A DNA stretch of 64,000 nucleotides from NCBI RefSeq assembly GCF_037081675.1, contig NZ_JAZAQL010000001.1:1302001-1366000 (forward strand). Reading direction: 5' to 3'. The DNA is from Halorubellus litoreus (GTDB taxonomy: Archaea; Halobacteriota; Halobacteria; Halobacteriales; Natrialbaceae). The position numbers and the translations under genes are program-made. Below are positions 1 to 9,032 of the stretch, in pieces (the stretch's first letter is position 1; each line of letters starts with the position of its first letter). The notes under the pieces are model-generated. The model was not told the DNA's origin. It ran no database searches and saw only the letters and a program-made list of their open reading frames with translations.

Positions 1-401
1 CCTTCGCCGCCGTGAACGATACGCACGGAGTTCTCGCCGGAGAACTCCGCGGTCCCCTCGATGAGGTTCACGCCGTTCGCCTTACAGAGCTTCTCGACGC
101 CCCCGGTGAGGTTGTCGACGACGTCGTCCTTCCAGGACATCATCTGGGTCATGTCGACCGCCGGGTTCGCGTGGATACCCATCTCCTCGGCGTTCGCCGC
201 GTCGTGCTTCAAACTCGTCGCGGTGATGAGCGCCTTCGAGGGGATGCACCCGCGGTTCAGGCACGCGCCACCGTACGCGTCCTTCTCGACGAGCGTGACG
301 TCGAGCCCGAGCTGTCCCGCGCGGATCGCCGCGACGTACCCGCCGGGGCCCGCGCCGATTACGAGGAGGTCCGTGCCAGTTGTGACGTCTCCAACGACCA
401 T
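1..401 (-). CDS. lpdA: Dihydrolipoyl dehydrogenase (E3), N-terminal part; gene runs off the left edge
   Basis: FAD-dependent E3 subunit that reoxidises the lipoyl arms of E2 in 2-oxoacid dehydrogenase complexes, passing electrons to NAD+. About 133 N-terminal residues are present: the dinucleotide-binding GAGPGG motif near residues 16-21, then the redox-active disulfide motif CLNRGC about 30 residues later, which is diagnostic for the family. I chose the ATG at 401, which starts MVVGDVTTG; an in-frame ATG at 425 would add eight Gly-rich residues. It lies on the same strand as E1 alpha, E1 beta and E2, but two lipoprotein genes separate it from E2. The C-terminal NAD-binding and dimerisation domains lie outside the window. 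Confidence 0.95.
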   Translation of the reverse strand, partial: MVVGDVTTGTDLLVIGAGPGGYVAAIRAGQLGLDVTLVEKDAYGGACLNRGCIPSKALITATSLKHDAANAEEMGIHANPAVDMTQMMSWKDDVVDNLTGGVEKLCKANGVNLIEGTAEFSGENSVRIVHGGE

Positions 402-539
402 ATCGATACCACCGCCAGCAGGCATAAGAAACCCCAAGTATTGCCAGCGCCGTGGTTCGCCGTTCCACGACGCGCACTCCGCCGACGAAGTCGGTGCCGC
501 GAGAGAAGCGTTTTGTTCGTCGCGGTTCGACGTGTACGC

Positions 540-962
540 ATGCGTCGACGAACCGTCGTCGCCAGCGCCTTCGGCGGGGTCGGACTCGCGAGCTGTAGCT
601 CGTTTGCCGAGCGCGAACCGCCGGTCGGACTCGGTCGCATCCGGTTGGTGAACGCGACCGACGACGTGATCGAGGTCGTCGTGACCGTCGAGCGCGAGGG
701 ACGACGCGTCCACGAGGACGCGTTCGAGCTCGAATACCGCGGCGTGCGCGAGGTCGTCGACGAGACCATGGGTCACCGAGTGCCCTACGCCGTCACCGTC
801 TCCGTCCCGGGAGACTCACGCGCCGGAACGACGTCGTGGGAGCGTCTCGACTCGCTCGTCTCGAACTGGGGGGACATGACCTGCTACGAGCTCTCGTTCA
901 CGGTCGACACCGACGAGATAACCACCGCGTTCAACGCCGACGGCGTCGAGTGTCCGAGCTGA
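540..962 (+). CDS. Small secreted lipoprotein of unknown function
   Basis: A 140-residue protein that starts MRRRTVVASAF and carries a twin-arginine-like n-region, a short hydrophobic stretch and a lipobox (LASC, Cys about residue 19). It is therefore probably exported by Tat and lipid-anchored on the outer face of the membrane. The mature part looks like a compact beta-rich domain (IRLVNATDDVIEVVVTVER) with two late Cys residues (TCYE and VECPS) that could pair. Similar small lipoproteins are common in haloarchaea and I cannot assign a function. It diverges from lpdA and converges on the DUF3179 gene. The ATG at 540 gives a complete signal peptide, which supports this start. Confidence 0.75.
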   Translation: MRRRTVVASAFGGVGLASCSSFAEREPPVGLGRIRLVNATDDVIEVVVTVEREGRRVHEDAFELEYRGVREVVDETMGHRVPYAVTVSVPGDSRAGTTSWERLDSLVSNWGDMTCYELSFTVDTDEITTAFNADGVECPS

Positions 963-976
963 ACGCTCGTGGACGC

Positions 977-1765
977 TCAGTCGTCGCCGGGGCGCGTGAG
1001 CGTCGAGTGCGGCGGCGGCAGGAGGAGTTCGCTGTCGGGGTGCTCGTCGCGCCACGCGCCCCACGTCGACATCTCGAACGCGCGAACGCGGAGCCGTTCC
1101 TCGCGCTGCGGGCCGCAGATCGCTTGTCCGAGTAGCTGCGACCAGTAGGATTCGGTGGCGCGGTCGTACATGACGAGGTTCGCGGTCGGACTCACGCCCT
1201 CCGCGCGGTCGCTCTTCACGCGCTCGTCCGCCTCGCTCGCCGCCGCCCAGATCCGCGGGGGCTGCCAGAGCGTCCCCGTCACGTCGAACACGGTCGGTTC
1301 CCCGGCGACGGTTCGGTCGGCGACGAACCCGCTCCGACACAGCGGACAGAACGACACCAGGAGCGGTCCGCCGAAGTCGTCGTTCACGATCTCGTTCACG
1401 GCGAGAATCGACAGCGGGTACGCTCGTGCCCGACCATCTGGGAGCGCGACGCCGACGACGGCCGAACCGTCCGTGACCGGCCGGTACGGCGGGCCGACGT
1501 CGTCGGGCCACTCCGTTCCGAACGCCGGCCGCTCGATGGCGACGATGTCGCTGTCGCCGATGGGGCGCTCGCAGACGTCCGCGGGGCGGCCCGTCGCAGC
1601 CAGCGAATAATCGACGACGCCGTCGGTCGCGTCACCGTCATCTGGTCCATCCGCGCCGGCCGCCGCGTCCGCCAGGTCGCCCGAGCGCGTGAGCGCGCCG
1701 CGACACCCGGCGGTCGCGACGACGCCCGTCCCGAGCGCGGCGAGCAACTGGCGGCGGCGAGTCAT
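977..1765 (-). CDS. DUF3179 domain lipoprotein
   Basis: A 262-residue exported protein. The N-terminus has a twin-arginine signal (MTRRRQLLAALG) and a lipobox ending at Cys about 21. The rest matches the DUF3179 family: PYRPVTDG, then the SFCPLCRSG cysteine motif near residue 140, then NLVMYDRATESYWSQL and an end region with STWGAWRDEHPD. The CPLC pair suggests metal binding or redox activity, but the biochemical role of the family is not known to me. It sits downstream of the E2 gene on the same strand with about 160 bp between them, so co-transcription with the 2-oxoacid dehydrogenase operon is possible but unproven. Confidence 0.85.
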   Translation of the reverse strand: MTRRRQLLAALGTGVVATAGCRGALTRSGDLADAAAGADGPDDGDATDGVVDYSLAATGRPADVCERPIGDSDIVAIERPAFGTEWPDDVGPPYRPVTDGSAVVGVALPDGRARAYPLSILAVNEIVNDDFGGPLLVSFCPLCRSGFVADRTVAGEPTVFDVTGTLWQPPRIWAAASEADERVKSDRAEGVSPTANLVMYDRATESYWSQLLGQAICGPQREERLRVRAFEMSTWGAWRDEHPDSELLLPPPHSTLTRPGDD

Positions 1766-1924
1766 ACCCGGAGAAACGACGTGTGGCGAGTTAACGTGCC
1801 CGCGGCTGTGCGAGTTCCGAGCACGGGCAGCGCAGGTGCTCCCCGTTCGGAACGTCCACGAAAACTGCCGCCGCGTCGCCCGGTCGCGCAGACCGTCGAA
1901 GGTGGGTCCGCGAGCCGCCCGAGA

Positions 1925-3511
1925 CTACTCCAGCAGGAGCAGTTCGGGGTTCTCGAGGTACTTCTTGACCTCGTTCGTGAACCGTGCGCCGTCCGCGCCG
2001 TCGATGATGCGGTGGTCGAACGACAGCGAGAGCGTGAGGACGTGCCGGATCTCGATGGAGTCCTCGCCGTTCTCGTCGGTCATCACGCGCGGCTTCTTCT
2101 TGATCTCGCCGAGCGCGAGGATGGCGCTCTCGGGGTGGTTGATGATCGGCGTGGCGTACTCGCCGCCGATGCCGCCGATGTTCGTGATGGTGAACGTCCC
2201 ACCGCGCATCTCGTCGATGCTGATGGTGCGGTCGCGCGCCTTCTGGACCTTCTCGTTCATCTCCGAGGAGAGCTGGAGGAGGCCCTTCCGGTCGGCCGCA
2301 TCGATGACGGGCACCATGAGGCCGGCCTCGGTCGCGGTGGCGACCCCGATGTTGTAGTAGTGCTTCGTGACGAGTTCCTCGTTCTCCTCGTCGAGCGAGA
2401 CGTTCATCTGCGGGTACTCCTTGAGCGCCGCGACGACCGCCTTCATCACGAACGGCATGTACGTCAGGCGGATGCCGCGCTCCTCGGCCTCGCCCTTGAG
2501 GCGCTTGCGGGTCTCCACGAGCTCGGTGACGTCGACCTCGTCGTGGTGGGTGACGTGGGGCGCGGTGTACTTCGAGTTCGCCATCGCGTCCCCGATGGTC
2601 TTCCGGACGCCCTTGTACGGCTCGCGCGTCTCGCGCTGGCCGTCGGCGCCCATCGACTCGCCCGCCGCCATCGCGCCGGCGTCGGCCTCCTGAGCCTGCT
2701 GCATCGCTTCCGCGTACTCCGTGACCGCTTCGGGCGTGACGAACGCCTCGCCGTCGCGGGTCTCGTCGGTCGGGACGTCGTCGATGTCGACGCCCTTCTC
2801 GTCGGCGAGCTTCCGCGTCGCCGGCGCCGCGAGCGTCTTCTCGCGACCCGCCGCCTCGACGCCCTGCGGGGACGGTGCGCTCTGCGTCGTCTGCGCCGAC
2901 TGCGCGCTCGCCGTGCTGCCGCCCGCGGCCGCCCCGCCGGCGTCGCCGCTCTCGGCGGTCGCGGGCTCCGCGGACTCCTCCGCGGCCGCATCGTCCGCCT
3001 CGCCAGCGTCGGCGTGCGCCTGGACGTCCGCGTCCGTCACGCGACCGCTCGGGCCCGTGCCGTCGACCTGCGAGATGTCGACGCCGAGTTCCCGGGCGAG
3101 CTTCCGCGCGCTCGGCGGCGCGAACACGCGCCCCTCGGGCGTCTCGACCTCCTCGGTCTCGCCAGCGTCCGCGCTGGCCGCAGCGTCGTCGCCGGCGTCC
3201 GCGGCAGCCGATTCGGCGTCGGCGTCCGCGGCGGCGTCCGCGCTCGAACTCGTGTCGTCGAGGTCGTCCTGGCCTTCGACGTTGTACACCATGATGACGT
3301 TCCCGACCGGCACCATCTCGCCCTCCTCGGCGAGCAGTTCCTTCACGGTGCCGTTGTACGGCGACGGAACGTCGACGAGCGCCTTGTCCGTCTCGACCTT
3401 CGCGACCGCCTGGTCCTCCTCGACGGTGTCGCCGGGCTCGACGAGCCACTCAACCAGTTCCCCCTCGGCGACCCCTTCGCCGACGTCGGGGAGCTTGAAT
3501 TCCTGGGGCAT
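1925..3511 (-). CDS. pdhC: Dihydrolipoamide acyltransferase (E2) of a 2-oxoacid dehydrogenase complex
   Basis: Core E2 subunit of 528 residues that carries the swinging lipoyl arm and transfers the acyl group to CoA. Domains in order: one lipoyl domain (residues 1-80, lipoylated Lys43 in ETDKALVDV); an Ala/Asp-rich linker; a peripheral subunit-binding domain (FAPPSARKLARELGVDI, about 130-165); a second acidic linker; a second, more diverged binding domain (LAAPATRKLADEKGVDI, about 225-270); then the acyltransferase domain with the HRIIDG active site near residue 495. Two E1/E3-binding domains with one lipoyl domain is unusual compared with bacterial E2. It starts one base after the E1 beta stop codon, so it is tightly coupled to it. 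The substrate cannot be read from sequence; haloarchaeal complexes are not all pyruvate-specific. Confidence 0.95.
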   Translation of the reverse strand: MPQEFKLPDVGEGVAEGELVEWLVEPGDTVEEDQAVAKVETDKALVDVPSPYNGTVKELLAEEGEMVPVGNVIMVYNVEGQDDLDDTSSSADAAADADAESAAADAGDDAAASADAGETEEVETPEGRVFAPPSARKLARELGVDISQVDGTGPSGRVTDADVQAHADAGEADDAAAEESAEPATAESGDAGGAAAGGSTASAQSAQTTQSAPSPQGVEAAGREKTLAAPATRKLADEKGVDIDDVPTDETRDGEAFVTPEAVTEYAEAMQQAQEADAGAMAAGESMGADGQRETREPYKGVRKTIGDAMANSKYTAPHVTHHDEVDVTELVETRKRLKGEAEERGIRLTYMPFVMKAVVAALKEYPQMNVSLDEENEELVTKHYYNIGVATATEAGLMVPVIDAADRKGLLQLSSEMNEKVQKARDRTISIDEMRGGTFTITNIGGIGGEYATPIINHPESAILALGEIKKKPRVMTDENGEDSIEIRHVLTLSLSFDHRIIDGADGARFTNEVKKYLENPELLLLE

Positions 3512-3512
3512 C

Positions 3513-4526
3513 TTAGAAACTCACCGCGTCGCGGATGCCCTTCTTGATGCGCGCCGGCTCCGGGAGGTAGTAATCCTCGAGCGCGTACAGCGGGAACGGC
3601 GTGTCGAACCCGGTGATGCGCTCCACGGGCGCCTCCTGGTACATCAAGGCCTCCTCCTGGATGATGCTCGCGATTTCGCCACCGAGACCACCGGATTTCG
3701 GGGCCTCGTGGACGACCGCCGCACGACCCGTCTTCTTGAAGGACTCCACGATGGTGTCCTTGTCCAGCGGCGACATCGAACGCAGGTCGACGACCTCCGC
3801 GTCGATACCGTTCTCCTCCGCGAGCTCTTCGGCGGCCTCCATCGTCGGGCGCGTCATGGCGCCCCACGTGAACACCGAGATGTCGCTCCCTTCGCGACGC
3901 ACCGCCGCCTCGCCGAGGGGAACCTCGTAGGAGTCGTCCGGGACCTCCTCGCGGAACGCCCGGTAGATGAGCTTCGGTTCGAGGAACACGACCGGGTCCG
4001 GGTCGCGGATCGCCGCGATGAGCATCCCCTTCGCGTCGTAGGGCGTGCTCGGGATCTGGACCTTGAGGCCGGGCTGGTGCGCGAACATCGCCTCCGTCGA
4101 CTCGGAGTGATGCTCGGGCGCGCGGATACCGCCACCGTAGGGCGCGCGGATGACCATCTGCGCGGTGAACCGGCCGCGACTCCGCGTGCGGAGGCGCGCG
4201 GCGTGACTCACGATCTGGTCGAACGCCGGATAGATGAAGCCCAGGAACTGGATCTCCGGCACGGGCTTCAGGCCGTACGCGGCCATCCCGATGGCGGTGC
4301 CGACGATGCCGGCCTCGGCGAGCGGCGTGTCGATGACGCGGTCCTCGCCGAACTCCTCGTAGAGCCCGTCGGTCGCGCGGAACACGCCGCCGTTCTTCCC
4401 GACGTCCTCGCCCATCACGAGCACGTCCTCGTCGTCGCGCATCTCGCTCTGCAGGCCGTCGCGGACGGCCTGTACGAGCGTCAGGTTCTCCGTCTCACCG
4501 TCGATGTCTTGTGCTTGCTGACTCAT
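3513..4526 (-). CDS. pdhB: 2-oxoacid dehydrogenase E1 component, beta subunit
   Basis: A 337-residue transketolase-like beta subunit that forms the thiamine-diphosphate decarboxylase together with E1 alpha. Family signatures are visible along the length: VLVMGEDVGKNGGVF near residue 40, DTPLAEAGIVGTAIGMA near 68, the APYGGGIRAPEHHSES segment near 130, and the C-terminal transketolase domain with DLRSMSPLDKDTI. Length matches the bacterial PdhB and BkdB families (325-340 residues). One base separates it from E1 alpha upstream and one base from E2 downstream, so the three genes form a compact translationally coupled operon. Confidence 0.96.
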   Translation of the reverse strand: MSQQAQDIDGETENLTLVQAVRDGLQSEMRDDEDVLVMGEDVGKNGGVFRATDGLYEEFGEDRVIDTPLAEAGIVGTAIGMAAYGLKPVPEIQFLGFIYPAFDQIVSHAARLRTRSRGRFTAQMVIRAPYGGGIRAPEHHSESTEAMFAHQPGLKVQIPSTPYDAKGMLIAAIRDPDPVVFLEPKLIYRAFREEVPDDSYEVPLGEAAVRREGSDISVFTWGAMTRPTMEAAEELAEENGIDAEVVDLRSMSPLDKDTIVESFKKTGRAAVVHEAPKSGGLGGEIASIIQEEALMYQEAPVERITGFDTPFPLYALEDYYLPEPARIKKGIRDAVSF

Positions 4527-4527
4527 G

Positions 4528-5637
4528 TTAGTCCTCCAGTAGGGCGTCGTCGCCGAACTCCTCGCGCACCTCGTTGAACCAGTCCAGTTGCGTCTGGAGG
4601 CGCTGGGGCATGTCGGCGTACACGTGGTTGAACATCTCTACGGGGTCCGGGCGCTCCACTTCCTCCGCCGCCGAGATCGCTTCGGCGACGTCGTCCTCGA
4701 TGCGCTGCGTGATCTCGTCGTCGAGTTCGTCGTCGAGGATACCTCGTTCGCGGAGGAACGTCTCCATCCGCGGGATGGGGTCCTTCTGCTTCCAGCGCTC
4801 GACCTCGTCGTCGTCCCGGTAGACCGAGGGGTCGTCGGCGGTCGTGTGCGCGCCGAACCGGTACTGGACCGCTTCGATGAGCGTCGGCCGGAGCTCGTCC
4901 TCGTCGGGGTCCTTGGCCTTCTCGACGGCCTCCTTCGTGACCTTGTACACGGCGAGCGGGTCCATGCCGTCGACCTGCACGCCCTCGAAGCCGTACGCGT
5001 TGGCCTTCTGGGCGATGGTCTCGCTCGCGGTCTGCTTCTCGCGGGGCACCGAGATCGCCCACTGGTTGTTGTTACAGAAGAACACCGCGGGGGCGTCGAA
5101 CACGCCCGCGAAGTTCAGGCCCTCGTGGAAGTCGCCCTCGCTCGTCGCGCCGTCGCCGAAGTAACAGAGGAACGCCTTCTCCTCGCCCTTGAGGCGCGAC
5201 GCCCACGCCGCGCCGGTGGCGTGCGGTATCTGGGTCGCGATGGGGACCGCGACCGTGAACAGGTTCACGTCCTCGGGAATCGCGTTCCCCTGTTCGTGAC
5301 CCATCCAGTACAGGAGCGTGCGTTTCAGGCCGAACCCGCGGACGAGTGCGGCACCGTGCTCGCGGTAACTCGGGAACATCCAGTCGTCGGTGTCGAGTGC
5401 ATGTGCGCTCGCGACCTGCGCGGCCTCCTGGCCGGACAGGGGCGGGTACGTCCCCATGCGGCCCTGGCGTTGCAGGGACACGGCACGCTGGTCGAAGTGC
5501 CGTGCGAGCTTCATCTGCTCGTAGATCTCGAGGAACTCGTCGTCGGAGAGGTCCGGCACCTCCGCGTCGTCGAGCACTCGACCGTCGTCGTCGAGTACCT
5601 GTACGCGGTCTCGGGGGTTTCGTTCTAGCGTGCTCAC
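4528..5637 (-). CDS. pdhA: 2-oxoacid dehydrogenase E1 component, alpha subunit
   Basis: Thiamine-diphosphate-dependent alpha subunit of 369 residues, first gene of the operon. The ThDP motif GDG followed by NN is clear (FGDGATSEGDFHEGLNF then FCNNNQWAIS). The phosphorylation-loop region conserved in the family (RFGAHTTADDPSVYR) is also present. I chose the GTG at 5637, which starts (V/M)STLERNPRDRVQVLDDDG, because upstream in-frame sequence has unrelated composition and this length fits the family. A TATA-like element lies about 45 bp upstream on the minus strand. Together with the neighbouring lipoyl synthase and E3 genes this forms a complete lipoate-dependent complex. Confidence 0.95.
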   Translation of the reverse strand: MSTLERNPRDRVQVLDDDGRVLDDAEVPDLSDDEFLEIYEQMKLARHFDQRAVSLQRQGRMGTYPPLSGQEAAQVASAHALDTDDWMFPSYREHGAALVRGFGLKRTLLYWMGHEQGNAIPEDVNLFTVAVPIATQIPHATGAAWASRLKGEEKAFLCYFGDGATSEGDFHEGLNFAGVFDAPAVFFCNNNQWAISVPREKQTASETIAQKANAYGFEGVQVDGMDPLAVYKVTKEAVEKAKDPDEDELRPTLIEAVQYRFGAHTTADDPSVYRDDDEVERWKQKDPIPRMETFLRERGILDDELDDEITQRIEDDVAEAISAAEEVERPDPVEMFNHVYADMPQRLQTQLDWFNEVREEFGDDALLED

Positions 5638-6040
5638 GGGAAGACGCACCTTCGCATGACCGATACGTCTCTTGCTCGCGTTATATGATTTTCGTAAAAA
5701 CGTTACTATCAAGCGTATTCTTGCCACACCTTCGCATTGAACGTCCGGGAATCCCCGCGAGAACTGTAACCTTTCAGTTTTCCACCGGTGTATCGAACGC
5801 TTCGAACGTTCCTCACGGTTTTTCCACCGACATTCTGGACGAACGGGCGAGAGTAGTGAACGGGTACGGGGCCCCGCAACGACCGACACGGGCGAATCGA
5901 GACACGTGACCACACCGCACACCCCGGTCGCGGCGTCGCGGGAACACGTCACCGAACCGAACGACCCCACGAACGGCCGGGCGATCAGTGTTCGACGGCG
6001 CCAGAACGGTTAATCGTCCACGCTCCGTACCCGGACTACG
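5638..6040. other. Divergent intergenic region between pdhA and a histidine kinase gene
   Basis: About 400 bp without a convincing gene; the open frames here are short and Arg-rich. It is less GC-rich than its surroundings near the pdhA side. It should contain the promoters of both pdhA (minus) and the kinase (plus). Two partly similar sequences (tttccaccg) occur near 5780 and 5821, but I see no clear operator palindrome. Confidence 0.6.
5680..5690 (-). promoter_or_regulatory. Candidate TATA box of the pdhA-pdhB-pdhC operon
   Basis: On the minus strand the sequence reads AATCATATAAC, an AT-rich island in a GC-rich context about 45 bp before the GTG of pdhA. This would place transcription start about 20 nt before the start codon. 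It is a sequence-only inference. Confidence 0.4.
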
Positions 6041-8023
6041 TTGCTCGCAGTCCTGTACGGAGCGTTGCTCGTGCCCGTCGTCGTCGGGCTCGGCTGGCTT
6101 GCGGTTCGACTCCACCGCGACCACCACGACCAGCCTGGCGCAACCGCACTCGCGGTCGCACTCCTCGGCTGCGGCGGGTACGCCGCGATGGACGCCGCCG
6201 AGGCCGCCGCCACGACGACCGCGTGGAAGTACGTCTTCCTCGTCGCTCAGACCGTCCCCTACGAGTTCATCGGCCCGGCGATACTCGTGTTCGCCCTGGA
6301 GTACACGGGCGCGAACCGGTACGTCTCCCGACGACTCGTCGCGGTCCTCGCGGTCGTCCCGACGATAACGGTGCTCGCCCTCCTCGCGTGGCCACTCGCG
6401 GACGTCGGCCTCTACCTCAGCGACCCGGTCGCGGAACCGTACGCGGCCGGGATGCTGACGCTCTCGTACGACCCGGGGCCGTGGTTCTTCGTCGACGGCC
6501 TCTACAGCGTCGCGCTCGCCGCCATCGGCGCCACCCAGTTCCTCCTCCTCTGGGTCCGGTCGACCGGCATGTACCGCCGACAGGGCCTGTTGCTGTTCGC
6601 CGGGTTACTCGTCCCGCTCCTCGCCGGGTTCGTGAACATCGTCGCGTTCCCGGACGCACCGATGGATCTGGCACCGCCCGCGTTCGCCGTGACGTGGCTC
6701 GCCATCGGGTACGCGCTCTTCAGGTCGGAGCTCCTCGCGGTCGTCCCGGTCGACTGGCACTCGCTCATCGACCAGCTCGCCGAGGCCGTGTTCGTCGTCG
6801 ACCCACAGGGCCGCATCGTGCAGGCGAACGCGGCCGCCGCAACCCTCCTCGCAGCCCCGGAGCGCGTCCACAGCACGGCCAGTGACGGGGCCGGCATCAC
6901 GGGCGTGGCGGCGGACGGCGGGGCGCTCGTCGGTGCGTCCGCCACCAGCGCGGTCGCCCGCGCGTTCCACGTCGACGAAGCCGAGATAGACGACGGTGAC
7001 GTCCTCGCGCTCGACGACTCCCCCAAGGGAACCGACGGTGGCGTCGAACGCTCTCGCCGCGACGTCGACGACGCTGCGACGGACGAACGCGACGCGACGC
7101 ACGACGACGAGGCGACCGTATCCGTCGAGTCCACGAGCGTCGACGAACGACGGTTCGAGGCGCGCGTTCGCACCGTCGATGACGCTCGCGGTCGACAACG
7201 CGGCCGGCTGTTCCTCCTCTACGAGGTCACCGAACGCGTCGCGCTCGAACGACGCACGCGCAACCAGTACGACCAGCTCTCCGTCCTCAACCGCCTGCTC
7301 CGGCACGACATCCGGAACGACGTCGCCGTCGCCATCGGGTGGGGCGAACGCCTCGAAGCCGACCTGGAACGGGACGTGACGGACGCCGACGGCCAAGCCG
7401 ACGCCGGCGGGGACGGCTCGACGCCCGCCGCGCACAGTCAGGACGGACTGACGCCCGCCGAGCGCGTCGACCACGCGGACGCGGTCCTGACCGCGAACCG
7501 CCACATCGAGGAGTTGACGCTCGTCGCGCGGGACATCGCGGAGAGCGTCGCGAACGACGCCGACCTCGAGCTCGCGAGCGTCGACGTCGGGACCGTCCTC
7601 CGAGACGCGTTCGAGACCGCCGTCGCGTCGTACGAGACCGCCACGTTCGACCCGCCGGCGTCGTACCCGTCGGTCGTCGTCGAGGCGAACGAGACGCTCG
7701 GGTCGGTGTTCACGAACCTCCTGAACAACGCCGTCCAGCACAACGACGGCGACGAACCGACCGTCGACGTCACCGCGAGCGTGGACGAGACCACGGTCAC
7801 CGTCCGCGTCGCGGACGACGGCCCCGGCATCCCCGACGACCGCAAACGGTCGGTGTTCGGTCGCGGCGACAAGGGCCCCGAGAGCACGGGCTCCGGACTC
7901 GGCCTCTACCTCGTCGACCGACTCGTCGACGAGTTCGACGGGAGCGTCCGCGTGGAGGACGCCGCCCTCGGCGGCGCCGCGTTCGTCGTCGAACTTCCGC
8001 TCGCGGACGGAGCCGACGACTGA
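6041..8023 (+). CDS. Membrane histidine kinase with N-terminal 7TM sensor
   Basis: A 660-residue two-component sensor kinase. Residues 1-215 form about seven hydrophobic helices resembling the 7TM sensor region of archaeal and bacterial histidine kinases. A PAS-like segment follows (VFVVDPQGRIVQANAAAATLL), interrupted by an acidic low-complexity insert around 310-370. The H-box is LLRHDIRNDVA with His about residue 422. The ATPase domain ends the protein, with the N-box FTNLLNNAVQHND, G1 DDGPGIPD and G2 GSGLGLYLV. The only in-frame start after the stop at 6011 is TTG at 6041, so this start is weakly supported. No response regulator gene is adjacent; the orphan HalX regulator at 28.1 kb is a possible but unproven partner. 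Confidence 0.88.
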   Translation: MLAVLYGALLVPVVVGLGWLAVRLHRDHHDQPGATALAVALLGCGGYAAMDAAEAAATTTAWKYVFLVAQTVPYEFIGPAILVFALEYTGANRYVSRRLVAVLAVVPTITVLALLAWPLADVGLYLSDPVAEPYAAGMLTLSYDPGPWFFVDGLYSVALAAIGATQFLLLWVRSTGMYRRQGLLLFAGLLVPLLAGFVNIVAFPDAPMDLAPPAFAVTWLAIGYALFRSELLAVVPVDWHSLIDQLAEAVFVVDPQGRIVQANAAAATLLAAPERVHSTASDGAGITGVAADGGALVGASATSAVARAFHVDEAEIDDGDVLALDDSPKGTDGGVERSRRDVDDAATDERDATHDDEATVSVESTSVDERRFEARVRTVDDARGRQRGRLFLLYEVTERVALERRTRNQYDQLSVLNRLLRHDIRNDVAVAIGWGERLEADLERDVTDADGQADAGGDGSTPAAHSQDGLTPAERVDHADAVLTANRHIEELTLVARDIAESVANDADLELASVDVGTVLRDAFETAVASYETATFDPPASYPSVVVEANETLGSVFTNLLNNAVQHNDGDEPTVDVTASVDETTVTVRVADDGPGIPDDRKRSVFGRGDKGPESTGSGLGLYLVDRLVDEFDGSVRVEDAALGGAAFVVELPLADGADD

Positions 8024-8062
8024 CGGCGACCACGCTCCCGGAGAGAACGCCAATCCGTTCGC

Positions 8063-9007
8063 TCAGTCCGATGCGACCCGACGCGCCTGCTCGCGGGCTT
8101 CCTCGACGCTCTTGCCGTCGCGCAGCACGGCGTCGACGAACAGCTCCCCGGCCTTGTACGACGACCGCACCATCGGGCCGGAGGCGCAGTAGAGGAAGTC
8201 CATCTCGTCCTCGGCGACCGCACGCCACGTGTCGAACTCGTCGGGCGTCACGTACCGCTCGACGTCCAGGTGCGTCCTGCTGGGCTGGAGGTACTGGCCG
8301 AGCGTGACGACGTCCAGGTCGATCTCGCGGAGGTCGCTCAGGGTCTGATAGATCTCGTGGTGGTACTCGCCGACGCCGAGCATCAGGCTCGTCTTCGTGT
8401 ACACGTCGCTCTCCTGGCTCACCTGTTCGAGCACGGAGAGGGACTGCTCGTAGCCCGCGCGACGGTCGCGCACGGGGTGTTGGAGGCGTTCCACCGTTTC
8501 GACGTTGTGCGCGAACACGTCCGGGCCGGCGTCGATGATCTTCCGGACGAGTTCGGGGTCCCCCTGGAAGTCCGGCGTGAGGACCTCGACGAGGATACCG
8601 GGGTGGCGGCGCTTGATCTCGCGGACGGTCTCCGCGAAGTGCTCGGCGCCCTGGTCTGGGAGGTCGTCGCGGTCGACCGACGTGAGGACGACGTAGTCCA
8701 GCCCGATCTCGGCGATGGCGTCCGCGACGTTCGCGGGCTCGTCGGGGTCGAGCGGCTCCATCCCGCCGGTCTCGACGTCGCAGAAGTTGCAGGTGCGCGA
8801 GCACCGGTGGCCCATCAGCATGAACGTCGCCGTGCCGCCGTCGCCGGACCCGTTCCGGCCGCTCCAGCACTCCCCGAGGTTCGGGCAGTTCGCCTCCTCG
8901 CAGACCGTGTTCAGGTCGTGCTCTCGGAGGGTTTCCTTGATGTCCGTGAACTCACGGCCCGACGGCGGCCGCATCTTCAGCCAGTCGGGCTTCCGCGAGC
9001 GACTCAT
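8063..9007 (-). CDS. lipA: Lipoyl synthase
   Basis: Radical SAM enzyme of 314 residues that inserts two sulfurs into protein-bound octanoyl groups to make lipoate, the cofactor of the E2 encoded nearby. Both iron-sulfur motifs are present: the auxiliary cluster CEEANCPNLGECW near residue 36 and the radical SAM motif CSRTCNFC near residue 68. The C-terminal RSSY motif that ligates the auxiliary cluster is also present. The start ATG at 9007 begins MSRSRKPDWLK; longer frames upstream are out-of-frame readings of the next gene. The location beside the dehydrogenase genes fits the role. Confidence 0.96.
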   Translation of the reverse strand: MSRSRKPDWLKMRPPSGREFTDIKETLREHDLNTVCEEANCPNLGECWSGRNGSGDGGTATFMLMGHRCSRTCNFCDVETGGMEPLDPDEPANVADAIAEIGLDYVVLTSVDRDDLPDQGAEHFAETVREIKRRHPGILVEVLTPDFQGDPELVRKIIDAGPDVFAHNVETVERLQHPVRDRRAGYEQSLSVLEQVSQESDVYTKTSLMLGVGEYHHEIYQTLSDLREIDLDVVTLGQYLQPSRTHLDVERYVTPDEFDTWRAVAEDEMDFLYCASGPMVRSSYKAGELFVDAVLRDGKSVEEAREQARRVASD

Positions 9008-9032
9008 GACGGAAACTGCGGGATGGGATGGG

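Noticed and set aside
2721..4577. Long plus-strand frame of over 600 codons opposite the E1 beta and E2 genes
   Set aside because: High GC keeps antisense frames open; its residues are Ser/Arg-rich with no family match, and the minus-strand genes are certain.
4528..5970. E1 alpha extended upstream to 480 residues
   Set aside because: The extra 111 residues are Arg/Ser-rich and span the promoter region; the GTG at 5637 gives the family length.
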